Origin: Pleurocapsa minor GSE-CHR-MK 17-07R
Lineage (GTDB): Bacteria > Chloroflexota > Anaerolineae > Aggregatilineales > Phototrophicaceae
Assembly (NCBI GenBank): GCA_019359125.1
Contig: JAHHHY010000002.1
Location: forward strand, 496,001-560,000
Length of the DNA: 64,000 bases
Reading direction: 5' to 3'
This document shows positions 1 through 9,012 of this stretch, in pieces (position 1 is the stretch's first letter; each line of letters begins with the position of its first letter). Under the pieces are notes generated by a model that was given only the letters and a program-made list of their open reading frames with translations, had not been told where the DNA came from and did no database searches. The translations under genes were made by a program, and so were the position numbers.

Positions 1-92
1 GGCTTCAGGCGTCCCTCGATGATGGCAGTCCTGATCTGGTCGGCCACCTGCTCGCGAAGGGTTTGTGCCTGAATCTGCCTGAAAACATTCAT
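1..92 (-). CDS. GntR-family transcriptional regulator (N-terminal fragment, cut by window edge)
   Basis: Only the first 30 residues are inside the window. They begin with an ATG at 92 and include a stretch (LREQVADQIRTAIIEGRLKP) that is the hallmark start of the winged-helix domain of FadR/GntR-type regulators. The gene is divergent from the sugar transport operon that starts at 334. A perfect 12-bp palindrome of the GntR type lies 40 bp upstream of this start, so the protein probably controls itself and the operon. The effector-binding domain is outside the window, so the subfamily cannot be decided. Confidence 0.8.
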   Translation of the reverse strand, partial: MNVFRQIQAQTLREQVADQIRTAIIEGRLK

Positions 93-131
93 AACGTTTC
101 ACAAAAGTCTTTTCACCGTAACAGATCGCAG

Positions 132-143
132 ATTGTATACAAT
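132..143. promoter_or_regulatory. Palindromic operator, GntR type
   Basis: ATTGTATACAAT is a perfect 12-bp palindrome that fits the TNGT-N-ACNA consensus known for FadR-subfamily GntR regulators. It lies between the GntR gene (start 92, minus) and the sugar operon (start 334, plus). It is the best candidate for the binding site of that regulator. Nothing else of note was seen in the 241-bp divergent spacer. Confidence 0.6.
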
Positions 144-333
144 ATACTGCCGACCGCTACAAACTGATGCGGATTGGCTGCAATCTTTATGCACTATGAC
201 TAATTTGTCGGCTGGATAACGCGCCAAATCGGGCGATATGTTGGCAAATACCGCGTCCTGAGCGACAATCAGGGGTCTCAAAGCGCAAATGATTTGTACA
301 GGCAAAATAGTTTCGTGTGAAGGGAATTCCAAT

Positions 334-1290
334 ATGTCTCGCAGGAAATTTCAGGGATTCATCAGTGTAGTGTTTATCGTGGCCGCATTGCTCTCTTTCG
401 GCGCGGCGGGCATCGTGGCGCAGGATGACATCACCGTGGCAGTCGTCACACCCTACCTGGCCCAGCCCGGCACCCAGTTCATGGTTGAGGCTTTCCAGGC
501 TGCCGGTGAGGCCAACGGCTGGACGGTCAATGTGATCGATACCGCGGGCGACGTGGCCGCGGCGGTCAGCCGTCTGGAAGATGTGGCCGCGCAGGGCGTG
601 GACGCAATCGTCATTAACGTCGACCCGGCGCAGGTGTCGGTCGGTCTGGAAGCTGCGGCTGCCGCTGGCATCCCGGTCTTTGGCATGGACGCGGGTGCGG
701 ACGCCAACCTGGTGACCAACGTGACCAGCAACGGCTACGCAATGGCCGCCGAAACCGCGACCTATGTGACCGACCGCCTGAATGGCGTCGGCCGCATCGT
801 CATGTTCACCTTTGACCCGTATCCGCCGGTGCAGAAGCGCGGCATTATCGCTGACGCGATTTTCGCCAACAGCCCGGACATCGAAATCATCGACCGCGTG
901 ACGCCTGACGTGACCGACGGCGGCATCGCCGACAGCCGCGCACGCATGGAAGCAATCCTCGCCGCCAACCCCGAAGCGGGCAGCATCAGCGCGGTGTGGG
1001 CAGCGTGGGACCAGCCGGCGCTGGGCGCCCTGCAGGCGATTGAAGCTGCGGGCCGCGAAGGTGAAGGCATCGTCATCGTCGGCATCGACGCCAATCCGCA
1101 GGCGCTGGACGCCATCGCCGCGGGCAACGGCTTTGAGGCCAGCGTCGCCCAGGACTTCACCGGCATCGGTGGCACCGTGGCCGACGCCGTGGCGCGTCAT
1201 CTGGCGGGCGAGATCATCGGCCAGGGCGTGATCTATGTGCCCACCGTGCTGGTCACCGCCGCGAACGTAGCGGAGTTCATCAGCGAATAG
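334..1290 (+). CDS. Sugar ABC transporter substrate-binding protein (RbsB-like)
   Basis: This 318-residue exported protein binds a sugar outside the membrane and delivers it to the permease encoded downstream. It starts with Met-Ser-Arg-Arg-Lys, has a hydrophobic segment to about residue 25 and a cleavage-like AGIVAQ. It continues as a periplasmic-binding-protein type 1 (LacI/RbsB) fold with the usual pattern of VAAQGVDAIVIN and PVFGMD strands. The ATG at 334 is preferred over one at 289 because it is preceded by GAAGGGA at 319-325 and gives a normal signal peptide. It is the first gene of an operon with a double ATPase, a permease, a TrpA-like protein and a kinase. The sugar is not identifiable from sequence alone. 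Confidence 0.88.
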   Translation: MSRRKFQGFISVVFIVAALLSFGAAGIVAQDDITVAVVTPYLAQPGTQFMVEAFQAAGEANGWTVNVIDTAGDVAAAVSRLEDVAAQGVDAIVINVDPAQVSVGLEAAAAAGIPVFGMDAGADANLVTNVTSNGYAMAAETATYVTDRLNGVGRIVMFTFDPYPPVQKRGIIADAIFANSPDIEIIDRVTPDVTDGGIADSRARMEAILAANPEAGSISAVWAAWDQPALGALQAIEAAGREGEGIVIVGIDANPQALDAIAAGNGFEASVAQDFTGIGGTVADAVARHLAGEIIGQGVIYVPTVLVTAANVAEFISE

Positions 1291-1395
1291 AGCTATCCGG
1301 CCCTGCGACAGCAGTCAGGATAACCGTCGGGGGCGTGAAGCAAATTCATGCCCCCGATTTGCTTGAAAGAGAAGTTTGTTTCGGATCCAAAGCAT

Positions 1396-2934
1396 ATGAT
1401 GTCTTCCACGAATACGCCGCTGTTTGAGGTGCTGGGCGCGACTAAAGAGTTTGGCGCGACGCTGGCGCTGGAGGATGCCTCGCTGACGCTGCGCGCGGGC
1501 GAAGTGCATGCCCTGATGGGCGAAAACGGCGCGGGCAAAAGCACGCTCATCAAGGTGATGGCGGGCGTCACCCATGCTGACGCGGTCGCTTACCGGATGG
1601 ATGGCCGGCCCGTGCACATCGGCGGTGCGGCGGACGCTTTCAGGCTGGGCCTGCGCTTCATTCACCAGGAACTGAATATCGTGCCGCAGCTCAGCGTGGC
1701 CGAGAATATGCACATGGGCCAGCGTTATCCGCGCAGGCTGGGCATGTTCGTGCACTGGGGCGAGCTGTACCGCCGCTCACAGCAGGTGCTGGATACGTTG
1801 GGTGTGGGCTATATCTCGCCGCGTGCGATCATCGCCCGGCTGAGCGCAGGGGACCAGATGCTGGCCAAGATCGCCAGCGCATTTATGCCAGATGCAGGCG
1901 ATGCGTCGCGGCCAGCGCGGGTGTATGTGCTGGACGAGCCGACCGCCGCGCTGACCGGGGAAGAAGCCGAGCGCCTGTTTGGCGTAATTCAGGCGCTGAC
2001 CGCGCAGGGCTGTGCCGTGCTGTATGTCTCGCACCGCATGGACGAGATTTTCAGGATCGCCCAGCGTGTGACCGTCATGCGCGATGGCCGCGTGGTCAGC
2101 GAAAGCCTGATTGCTGACACGACGCCGGATGTGCTCATCCATGACATGACCGGCCGCACGCTGGAGACGCTGTATCCGCCGCGCCAGAGCGCCATTTCGC
2201 CTGAGCCACTGTTGTCGGTCGAGGGGCTGGTCACGACGAAAATACGCGCTGTCTCATTCACGCTGGCGCGCGGTGAAATCATGGGCGTCGCCGGCCTGAG
2301 TGCGTCCGGCCGCACCGAATTATTGCGTGCATTGATGGGCGCGGATCGAAAGCTGTCCGGACGGGTGGCGCTGCGCGGCAAGGTGGTCAACTGGATTTCG
2401 CCACGGCGAAGCTGGGATCGCGGGCTGGCCTATGTGCCCGAAGAACGCCGGTCGCAGGGGCTGGTGCTGTCGCGCAGCATTGAGGACAACGCCGTGCTGC
2501 CGCATCTGGATGCGTTCAGCCGGGGGCGCGTGTTTGTCAACCGGCGGCGTGAACGGCGCGAGACCGAGTCGCTGGCACTGGCCACCCGCCTGAAAGCGCG
2601 CCATCCGTCACAAGTCGTGCGCGAGCTGAGCGGTGGCAACCAGCAGAAGGTCGTGTTTGCGCGCGCGCTGGCGGGCAGGCCAGATGTGCTGCTGCTGGAC
2701 GAGCCCACGCGCGGCATTGACGTGAGCGCCAAACATGATATCTACCAGCTCATTCGCCAGAAAAGCGCGGACGGCTGCGGCGTGTTACTGGTCTCCAGCG
2801 ACCTGCCGGAGCTGATCGGCCTGTGTGACCGCATCCTGGTCATGCGTGCCGGGCGCGCCCATGCTGTCGTCAGCGCGGCCAATCTGACCCAGGCGGATCT
2901 GCTGCGGCTTTGCTATGGAGAGAAGATTTCGTGA
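1396..2934 (+). CDS. Sugar ABC transporter ATP-binding protein (RbsA/MglA-like, two NBDs)
   Basis: The protein has about 512 residues with two nucleotide-binding domains in tandem, as in RbsA, MglA and XylG. The first has a clear Walker A (MGENGAGKST) and Walker B ending in DEPTAALT. The second has the degenerate Walker A usual for the C-terminal half (GLSASGRTELL), a good signature (ELSGGNQQK) and DEPTRGID. The first-half signature is weak (RLSAGDQM). The start is uncertain: in-frame ATGs occur at 1348, 1396 and 1399, and I chose 1396 because the ATPase fold begins soon after it. The stop overlaps the GTG of the permease. Confidence 0.9.
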   Translation: MMSSTNTPLFEVLGATKEFGATLALEDASLTLRAGEVHALMGENGAGKSTLIKVMAGVTHADAVAYRMDGRPVHIGGAADAFRLGLRFIHQELNIVPQLSVAENMHMGQRYPRRLGMFVHWGELYRRSQQVLDTLGVGYISPRAIIARLSAGDQMLAKIASAFMPDAGDASRPARVYVLDEPTAALTGEEAERLFGVIQALTAQGCAVLYVSHRMDEIFRIAQRVTVMRDGRVVSESLIADTTPDVLIHDMTGRTLETLYPPRQSAISPEPLLSVEGLVTTKIRAVSFTLARGEIMGVAGLSASGRTELLRALMGADRKLSGRVALRGKVVNWISPRRSWDRGLAYVPEERRSQGLVLSRSIEDNAVLPHLDAFSRGRVFVNRRRERRETESLALATRLKARHPSQVVRELSGGNQQKVVFARALAGRPDVLLLDEPTRGIDVSAKHDIYQLIRQKSADGCGVLLVSSDLPELIGLCDRILVMRAGRAHAVVSAANLTQADLLRLCYGEKIS

Positions 2935-3932
2935 ATACCACCCCGTCTATACCCCATCCCGCACGACAGATCGGCCGCATCCTGCGCCGTTTCGGCACGC
3001 TGATCGGCTTTTTTGCCATCGTGCTGTTCTTCTGGTCGCAGCGGCCGGATACCTTTATGACCGTGCGCAACTGGCTAAATATCACCCAGCAGATCAGCAT
3101 TTTAGGCGTGGTCGCCTTCACCATGACGGTGGTCATGGTCATGGGCGACTATGACCTGAGCGTGGGCGCGATGGCCAGCCTGGGCGGTATCGCTGCGGCG
3201 CTGCTCTTTCAGCAGGAAATGCCGGTGCTGACCGGTATCGCGGTCGCGCTGCTGATCGGCGTCGCCGGCGGCCTGCTGAACGGCGTGCTGGTGTCGCTGG
3301 TGGGCATTACGCCATTTGTCGCCACGCTGGGCATGCTGACGGTGTTCAGCGGGGTCGCCTTCTTCATCAGTGAAGGCGAGACTATTTTTGGCCGGGCGAT
3401 TCCCGAGCAGTTCAGCGACTTTGCGCGCGGCGGCATCCCGCTGGGCACGATTGGCGAGCAGGCCGTCCTGCTGCCCAACCTGACGATCGTGGCGCTGCTG
3501 GTGCTGCTGGCGGTGTGGGTGCTGCTGGAGCAAACGACCTTTGGCCGCAGGCTGTATGCTATCGGCGGCAACAAAGAGGCGGCCCGGCTGGGCGGCGTGC
3601 GCCTGCGCCTGTTGCGCCTGATCGCGTTTGCGGTGACGGGCGTGGGCGCGGCCGTGGCAGGGCTGATGCTGGTCAGCCGGCTGGCCAGTGCCAATCCCAC
3701 GCAGGGCGATGGCCTGATGCTGGACGCCATCGCAGCCGTGTTCCTGGGCATGACCATGAGCGAGGAGGGCGAGCCGCATGTGCTGGGCACGCTGGTGGGC
3801 GTGCTGATCCTGGGCGTGCTGCGCAACGGCCTGACGCAATTGGCCATCGACAGCTATGTGCAGCAGATCCTCACCGGGGCGATCATCATCCTGGCGGTCA
3901 CACTCAGCCGCCTCATCAGAAGGGCATCGTAA
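2931..3932 (+). CDS. Sugar ABC transporter permease (RbsC-like)
   Basis: This is a roughly 333-residue polytopic membrane protein of the BPD_transp_2 family. It has the glycine-rich FVATLGMLTVFSG segment and the conserved loop with YAIGGNKEAARLGGV that contacts the ATPase. I place the start at the GTG at 2931, because its GTGA overlaps the TGA of the ATPase gene and GGAGAGAAGA lies just upstream. An ATG at 2910 would add only seven residues. It forms the channel for the sugar bound by the upstream binding protein. Confidence 0.88.
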   Translation: MNTTPSIPHPARQIGRILRRFGTLIGFFAIVLFFWSQRPDTFMTVRNWLNITQQISILGVVAFTMTVVMVMGDYDLSVGAMASLGGIAAALLFQQEMPVLTGIAVALLIGVAGGLLNGVLVSLVGITPFVATLGMLTVFSGVAFFISEGETIFGRAIPEQFSDFARGGIPLGTIGEQAVLLPNLTIVALLVLLAVWVLLEQTTFGRRLYAIGGNKEAARLGGVRLRLLRLIAFAVTGVGAAVAGLMLVSRLASANPTQGDGLMLDAIAAVFLGMTMSEEGEPHVLGTLVGVLILGVLRNGLTQLAIDSYVQQILTGAIIILAVTLSRLIRRAS

Positions 3933-3936
3933 GCCT

Positions 3937-4731
3937 ATGGGCACCAATCCGCTGCTGGAGACGCTGCGCGACATCCGGGCATCCGGCCGCATGGCGCTGT
4001 GCGGGTATTTTCTGGCCGGTTATCCCATGCCCGAACAGTTCTTTCATGTGGCCCGCGCCTCGCGCGAGCTGGATGTGATCGAATTTGGCATCCCCACGCC
4101 GACGCCCGTCATGGACGGGCCGGTGATTGCGCGGGCGCACGAAGTCGTTATTCACGAGCGCGGCCTGGGCGCGGAAACGGCGCTGGCGCTGATCGGCGGC
4201 CTGCGCGATTTGCGTCAGCCGCGCTTTGTCATGACCTACGCCGATGTCGGACGCGGACTGGATGGCTTTCTGCGCCTGTGCCTGACCAATGATATTCACG
4301 GCATGCTGGCGCCTGACCTGCGCCTGGATGAGACCACCTTTGTCGTCACCATCGCGCACGCGCTGAACTTATGCCTGTTTTCGCTGCTGGATGCCCGCGC
4401 TGATGATGCCGCGCTGGCCCATGCGGTCGATCATTCGGATATCGTGTATCTGAAAGCATCGGTCGGGCCGACCGGCACCGCCGCCGATTTGTCGCGTGCG
4501 GGCGAACTGTATGCCACACTGGAAAGCGCGATTATGCGCATCCGGCAGCGTCGGCCGGGCATGCCGGTGGCAGTGGGCATCGGCCTGCAAACGCCGGAGC
4601 AGGTGGCCGCGCTGGCCGCGCTGGATGTCGATATGGCGATCGTGGGCACGCGCATTATTGAGCACGTGCAGCAGGGAGAGGCCGCGCTGACCGCGTATAT
4701 CCGCGAGATGCGCGCCGCGACCCTGCTGTAA
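3937..4731 (+). CDS. TrpA-like TIM-barrel protein (tryptophan synthase alpha family) in a sugar operon
   Basis: The 264-residue protein aligns along its length with tryptophan synthase alpha. The catalytic pair Glu49 (in DVIEFGIP) and Asp60 (in VMDGP) falls at the same residue numbers as in E. coli TrpA. The family motifs MTYADVG, GMLAPDL, the phosphate-loop-like GIGLQTPEQV and IVGTRI are recognisable. The FSDP segment of true TrpA is replaced by TPTP, and no trpB is nearby. It starts 4 bp after the permease and 22 bp before an FGGY kinase. TrpA carries out a retro-aldol cleavage that yields glyceraldehyde 3-phosphate. An analogous sugar-phosphate aldolase role is therefore plausible, but this is inference. 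Confidence 0.72.
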   Translation: MGTNPLLETLRDIRASGRMALCGYFLAGYPMPEQFFHVARASRELDVIEFGIPTPTPVMDGPVIARAHEVVIHERGLGAETALALIGGLRDLRQPRFVMTYADVGRGLDGFLRLCLTNDIHGMLAPDLRLDETTFVVTIAHALNLCLFSLLDARADDAALAHAVDHSDIVYLKASVGPTGTAADLSRAGELYATLESAIMRIRQRRPGMPVAVGIGLQTPEQVAALAALDVDMAIVGTRIIEHVQQGEAALTAYIREMRAATLL

Positions 4732-4752
4732 ACCAAAACTGGAGGCGTAAAC

Positions 4753-6249
4753 ATGCTGTGGCTGGCATTTGATGTGGGCACGACCGGCCTGAAGGCTGGC
4801 CTGGTGCGCCAGTTGGAAGATGGGACGTTGACACTGGAGGCGCACGAAATGCGCCCATATGCCACCCATACCGGTGCGGCAGGCGTGGTCGAGCAGGATG
4901 CGCGCGACTGGTGGCGGGCCGCTGTCGAGGCCTGCCTGACGCTCTATCGCAATTCCGGTGAGCAGCCGGACGCCATCGCCCTGACCGGGCAGATGCAGGA
5001 TACCATCCTGCTCGACAGCGCCGGAGAGCCGGTCCGTCCGGTCATCCTGTACAGCGATTCCCGCGCTGTGAATGAATCCGAGACGCTGTCCGCCGCGCTG
5101 GATATGGCTGCGCTGGGCGAGAGTGTGGGCAGTGAACAGGGGCCCGGCGGCCTGCTGCCCAAGCTGATGTGGCTGACGGCCAACGAGCCGGAGTCGGCGG
5201 CACGGACGGCACACCTGCTGCTGGGCGCCGCTGACGTGCTGGCTCTGCGCATGACCGGGGCTGCGTGCAGCGATTCCACCACGGCCAGCACGACCGGCCT
5301 GATGCATCTCGCGGCGGGCGACTGGCAGCCGGAAAGCGTCTTTGCTGCCGCGGGCCTGTCCGACTGGCGGGCGAAGCTGCCGAAGCTTGTGCGCGGCGGG
5401 TCGCAGGTGGGGACATTGGGGGAAGATGCGGCCGAGGCGCTGGGGATTCAGGCAGGCATCCCGGTCTATCTGGGTGCTGGCGACGCAGGCTCGACCACAA
5501 TTGGCGCGGGCTGCGGCGAACCGGGACACGCCTATCTGTATGTGGGCACCAGCGGCTGGGCGGCGATGTCGGTCCCGGTTGAGGCGCGGCCGCCGCTGGC
5601 ATCAGGCGTGTTTGCGCTGGCGCACCCGGACGCATCGCGTCTGTTTGTGATTGCGCCGCTGCTGACGGCGGGCGGCAATCTGGCCTGGATTCGCGGCGTG
5701 ACCGGGTCGACCGGCGTGCCCTATGAAGACGTGATTGCCGCTGCGGTTGAACGTGAGCCGACGCGCCTGCTCTATCTGCCCTATTTGACGGGCGAGCGCT
5801 CGCCGTTTACCGACCCGGCGGCGGCGGGCGCATTCATCGGCGTGCGGGCCCAGCATACGCCCGCCGATCTGACGCGTGCGGTGCTGGAGGGCGTGGCGAT
5901 GGCCTATCGGCATATTCTCTCGTCCGTGCTGGCGACGCTGCCCGCCAATGGCCTGCTGATGACCGGCGGCGGGGCGCGCTCTGCGGCATGGGGACAGATT
6001 TTCGCGGATGTGCTGGGCATCCCGGTGCGCCGGGCTGCCGCGCTGGAACACACTGGCCTGCTGGGTGCAGTCGCGACTGCGCAGGCACAGCAGGGCGATA
6101 ATGGGGCGTATGCCCGACTGGCTGCTGTCGAGGATGCGGCGTATATCGAGACCCCGCGGGAAGCATGGCGCGCGCATTATGACGCGCAGTTTGCGCTGTA
6201 TGCGCAGGCTTATCCGGCGCTCAAGGCGATCTTCGCTGCCCAGGCCTGA
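4753..6249 (+). CDS. FGGY-family carbohydrate kinase (xylulokinase-like)
   Basis: The protein has 498 residues, the usual length for xylulokinases. It begins with the phosphate-binding FDVGTTGLKAGL, has ALTGQMQD near residue 80, the catalytic-Asp region GAGDAGSTTIG, and a C-terminal adenosine motif MTGGGARSAAWGQIFADV. GGAGGCG at 4741-4747 precedes the ATG. It is the last gene of the sugar operon and would phosphorylate the imported sugar or a derivative. The exact substrate (xylulose, ribulose or other) cannot be told from motifs. The strong hairpin after it ends the operon. Confidence 0.87.
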   Translation: MLWLAFDVGTTGLKAGLVRQLEDGTLTLEAHEMRPYATHTGAAGVVEQDARDWWRAAVEACLTLYRNSGEQPDAIALTGQMQDTILLDSAGEPVRPVILYSDSRAVNESETLSAALDMAALGESVGSEQGPGGLLPKLMWLTANEPESAARTAHLLLGAADVLALRMTGAACSDSTTASTTGLMHLAAGDWQPESVFAAAGLSDWRAKLPKLVRGGSQVGTLGEDAAEALGIQAGIPVYLGAGDAGSTTIGAGCGEPGHAYLYVGTSGWAAMSVPVEARPPLASGVFALAHPDASRLFVIAPLLTAGGNLAWIRGVTGSTGVPYEDVIAAAVEREPTRLLYLPYLTGERSPFTDPAAAGAFIGVRAQHTPADLTRAVLEGVAMAYRHILSSVLATLPANGLLMTGGGARSAAWGQIFADVLGIPVRRAAALEHTGLLGAVATAQAQQGDNGAYARLAAVEDAAYIETPREAWRAHYDAQFALYAQAYPALKAIFAAQA

Positions 6250-6265
6250 CGCGACATACAGGATA

Positions 6266-6310
6266 TAAAAAAGGCCGGTCTCCCATCCACCTGGGGGCCG
6301 GCCTTTTTGT
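6266..6310. terminator. Bidirectional intrinsic terminator
   Basis: AAAAAGGCCGG and CCGGCCTTTTT form an 11-bp stem flanked by A and T runs on both strands. It sits between the convergent FGGY kinase and DEAD-box helicase genes and can serve both. Confidence 0.85.
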
Positions 6311-6333
6311 TGGTTGTGCTGCGCGTGCAGATA

Positions 6334-7749
6334 TTAGGCGGTTGTCAGCGACTTGGATTCGCTGGACTGGCCATTACGACGACGGCGGTTGCGTCCGCCT
6401 TCACCACCACGGCCTTCGCCGGACGATGAGGAGTTCCCGCGCTGGCCGCCGTAGCTGCTGCCCGACGAGCCGGAGCCGGCCGAACGCTCGCGGCGTTCAC
6501 CCGAACCGCTGCGGTCGGAGCTGCTGCGCTGCGGGCGACCCTGGCCGTTGCGCGGCGCGTGGTTCTGCGGATTCTGGCGGCGCGGCGGGGCGGTCAGGCC
6601 GGGGGCATTGGCCGCGGCGTACGACATGTACGGGTGATCGGTCACGACATTGATGTCGATGCGGATCAGCTTGATGATGTCGCGCAGCAGCTTGCGCTCC
6701 TCGGCATCGCAGAAGGCGAAAGCCGTTCCGCTGGCCCCGGCGCGCGCAGTGCGGCCGATGCGGTGCACATAGCTTTCCGGCTCATACGGCAGTTCGTAGT
6801 TGATGACATGCGTGATGTTGTCCACGTCGATGCCGCGTGCCGCGATATCGGTGGCCACCAGCACGCGCGTCTTACCGCGCTTGAAGCTGTCGAGCGCCTT
6901 TTCACGGGCACCCTGCGACTTGTTGCCGTGGATGGCGTCCGCGCTGTAGCCGGACTTCAGCAGGGCTTCAACCAGCTTGTTGGCGCCGTGCTTGGTGCGC
7001 GTGAAGACGAGCACGCGGGCGGTGCTGGCATCGCTCAGCAGATGCTCCAGCAGGGCGCGCTTGTTGCTCTTGTCGACGAAGTAGACAGACTGCTCAATCT
7101 TCTCGACGGTGGTGGCCTGGGGCACAACTTCCACGCGCACGGGATTCTTCAGCATGTGCGCGGCCAGATCCTGGATGGCGTCCGGCATGGTGGCCGAGAA
7201 CAGCAGCGTCTGGCGTTCGCGCGGCAGTGTGGCGATGATCTTGCGCACGTCATTGATGAAGCCCATGTCAAGCATACGGTCGGCTTCGTCCAGCACAAAC
7301 ACTTCGACGTTGTTCAGGCGCACGAAGCCCTGTTCCATCAGGTCGAGCAGGCGGCCGGGCGTGGCGACGAGAATCTCGACACCGCGGCGCAGCGCGTCCA
7401 CCTGGGGGTGCTGGCCCACGCCGCCGAAAACGACGGTGCTGCGCATGCGCAGGTTTTTGCCATAGGCATTAAAGTTTTCCGCAATCTGGGAGGCCAGTTC
7501 GCGGGTGGGCGACAGTACCAGCACGCGAATCGCGCGGGGTGCACGCGGCTGCGACTGGGACAGGCGCTGGAGGATAGGCAGGGCGAAAGACGCTGTCTTG
7601 CCCGTGCCGGTCTGGGCGATGCCGACCAAGTCACGGCCTTCCAGCACGTGGGGGATTGCCTGTTCCTGAATGGGGGTGGGGGTGGTATAGCCCTGCGCCT
7701 TGACGGCGCGCAGAAGCGGTTCGATCAATTGTAAGTCGTGAAACAGCAT
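6334..7749 (-). CDS. DEAD-box ATP-dependent RNA helicase (RhlE-like) with RGG-rich tail
   Basis: This 471-residue helicase unwinds RNA and probably helps ribosome assembly or RNA decay. Motifs in order: Q motif ([10 protein letters not shown]), Walker [18 protein letters not shown] ([13 protein letters not shown]), SAT, ARGIDV and [10 protein letters not shown]. From about residue 390 the tail is low-complexity, rich in Arg, Gly, Ser and Asn, as in many bacterial RNA-binding DEAD proteins. The ATG at 7749 puts the Q-motif phenylalanine right at the N-terminus, as usual. The divergent neighbour is a DegV protein. Confidence 0.93.
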   Translation of the reverse strand: MLFHDLQLIEPLLRAVKAQGYTTPTPIQEQAIPHVLEGRDLVGIAQTGTGKTASFALPILQRLSQSQPRAPRAIRVLVLSPTRELASQIAENFNAYGKNLRMRSTVVFGGVGQHPQVDALRRGVEILVATPGRLLDLMEQGFVRLNNVEVFVLDEADRMLDMGFINDVRKIIATLPRERQTLLFSATMPDAIQDLAAHMLKNPVRVEVVPQATTVEKIEQSVYFVDKSNKRALLEHLLSDASTARVLVFTRTKHGANKLVEALLKSGYSADAIHGNKSQGAREKALDSFKRGKTRVLVATDIAARGIDVDNITHVINYELPYEPESYVHRIGRTARAGASGTAFAFCDAEERKLLRDIIKLIRIDINVVTDHPYMSYAAANAPGLTAPPRRQNPQNHAPRNGQGRPQRSSSDRSGSGERRERSAGSGSSGSSYGGQRGNSSSSGEGRGGEGGRNRRRRNGQSSESKSLTTA

Positions 7750-8074
7750 TGGACCTCGGGTTAGTTAGGTAGTGCCAATGCGAACCAGTTTTGTTAGTCG
7801 TGGCACTTGAATTCAGAGTGGTGGAAAGAGGTTCTCGGGGTGGATGATGCCGCGTCACAGAACGACCGGCATCCGAATTGATACGTTTCCGTGCGTCATC
7901 ATAGCACACATTGTGCATTTTGTGACAGGCAATCTGTGCGATGCGCCGATGAATATATGAGCGTACACTAAACAGTGGCTAAGGGATTGCCCCATGATCG
8001 GTCATACCCCGCATCATCCGGTAGAATGCGGGGTTATATGATTTACCTATAATTACGCAGATTGGATAACCCTG
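7750..8074. other. Divergent intergenic region with a hairpin and a -10 element
   Basis: This is 325 bp without a convincing gene. A perfect 9-bp inverted repeat (ACCCCGCAT/ATGCGGGGT) spans 8006-8034. A consensus TATAAT at 8048-8053 sits 21 bp before the DegV GTG start. No clear -35 was found, because the hairpin occupies that position. No tRNA or recognised riboswitch is seen. The helicase leader on the other strand is AT-richer than its surroundings. Confidence 0.5.
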
Positions 8075-8935
8075 GTGAAACTGATTACTGACAGCGCTGG
8101 CGACCTTACCCCGGCAGATATTCAGGAATATGGCGTCGATGTCATTCCCCTGTTCATCACTTTCCCGGACGGGGAAGTGTCGACCAACGATATTACTCCC
8201 GACGCATTTTATGACCGGTTAAGATCAATTGTGCCGCAGGTGCCCACGACGTCTCAGCCGTCAGTGGCCAGCTTCACAGATCGCTATAAAGCGGCCCTCG
8301 CGACCGGCGAAGATGTGCTCTCGATCCACATCTCGTCTGGCCTGAGCGGCACCTACAGCACATCCGCGCTGGCCGCCCGCCAGACGGACCCGACGCGCAT
8401 CACCACGATTGACACGCTCACGCTCAGCAACGGGCAGCGTTTTCAGGTGCTGGCCGCCGCGATGGCCATCCGCAAGGGCTGGTCTGTCGCCCAGATCAAG
8501 ACCAAGCTGGACGCCATCCGCGCTGAAACCGAGGTCATTTATACGCTGGAAACGCTGGATTATCTGGCACGTGGCGGGCGTATCGGCCGCGTGCAGGGGC
8601 TGCTGGGCGGCCTGCTGCAGATCAAGCCTGTCATCCATGTCGAGCACTCTGACGGCAAGTACGACACGATTGCGCGCGTCCGCACCGTCAGCCAGGGACT
8701 GAGCACCATCGTCAGCCACGTCAAAGGGCTGTACGGCGATCAGCCTGTCTGGGCCAGCGTGATGCACGGTCAGTGGCAGGAAAAGGCCGACACCCTGACC
8801 GAAATGCTGAAAGAAACCCTGAACATCACCCGCGCCGAGACGCTGCGCATCTCGCCCGCGCTGGGCGTGCATACCGGCCCCGGCATCGTCGGCTGCTGCG
8901 TGGTCCCGGCCAAGCACTTCGACGATCTGGTCTAG
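8075..8935 (+). CDS. DegV family fatty-acid-binding protein
   Basis: The 286-residue protein matches the DegV family, which in Firmicutes includes FakB, the lipid-presenting subunit of fatty acid kinase. It opens with KLITDSAGDLTP and carries VPTTSQPSV and HISSGLSGTY motifs that line the fatty-acid head-group site, then DTLTLSNGQ and LDYLARGGRIG. The start is a GTG at 8075, directly after a TATAAT -10 element, so the leader is short. No FakA partner is in the window. Confidence 0.88.
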   Translation: MKLITDSAGDLTPADIQEYGVDVIPLFITFPDGEVSTNDITPDAFYDRLRSIVPQVPTTSQPSVASFTDRYKAALATGEDVLSIHISSGLSGTYSTSALAARQTDPTRITTIDTLTLSNGQRFQVLAAAMAIRKGWSVAQIKTKLDAIRAETEVIYTLETLDYLARGGRIGRVQGLLGGLLQIKPVIHVEHSDGKYDTIARVRTVSQGLSTIVSHVKGLYGDQPVWASVMHGQWQEKADTLTEMLKETLNITRAETLRISPALGVHTGPGIVGCCVVPAKHFDDLV

Positions 8936-8959
8936 CCAGCCGCGCACCATCTTCTGATA

Positions 8960-9006
8960 AGCAAAAAGCGCACGTCCCGGAGTATAGGGACGTGCGCTTT
9001 TTGCTT
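8960..9006. terminator. Bidirectional intrinsic terminator
   Basis: A perfect 19-bp stem (AGCAAAAAGCGCACGTCCC and its complement) with an 8-nt loop lies between the convergent DegV and DUF2188-type genes. A and T runs are built into the stem on both sides. Confidence 0.9.
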
Positions 9007-9012
9007 TGGGGA

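Noticed and set aside
187-1200. Long minus-strand frame opposite the sugar-binding protein gene
   Set aside because: It is rich in Arg, His and Asp with no domain, typical of the antisense of a GC-rich gene; the plus-strand product is a clear family member.
8006-8034. Riboswitch or terminator upstream of the DegV gene
   Set aside because: The 9-bp hairpin lies before the TATAAT element, so it is upstream of the transcript and not a leader structure; no known riboswitch core was recognised.
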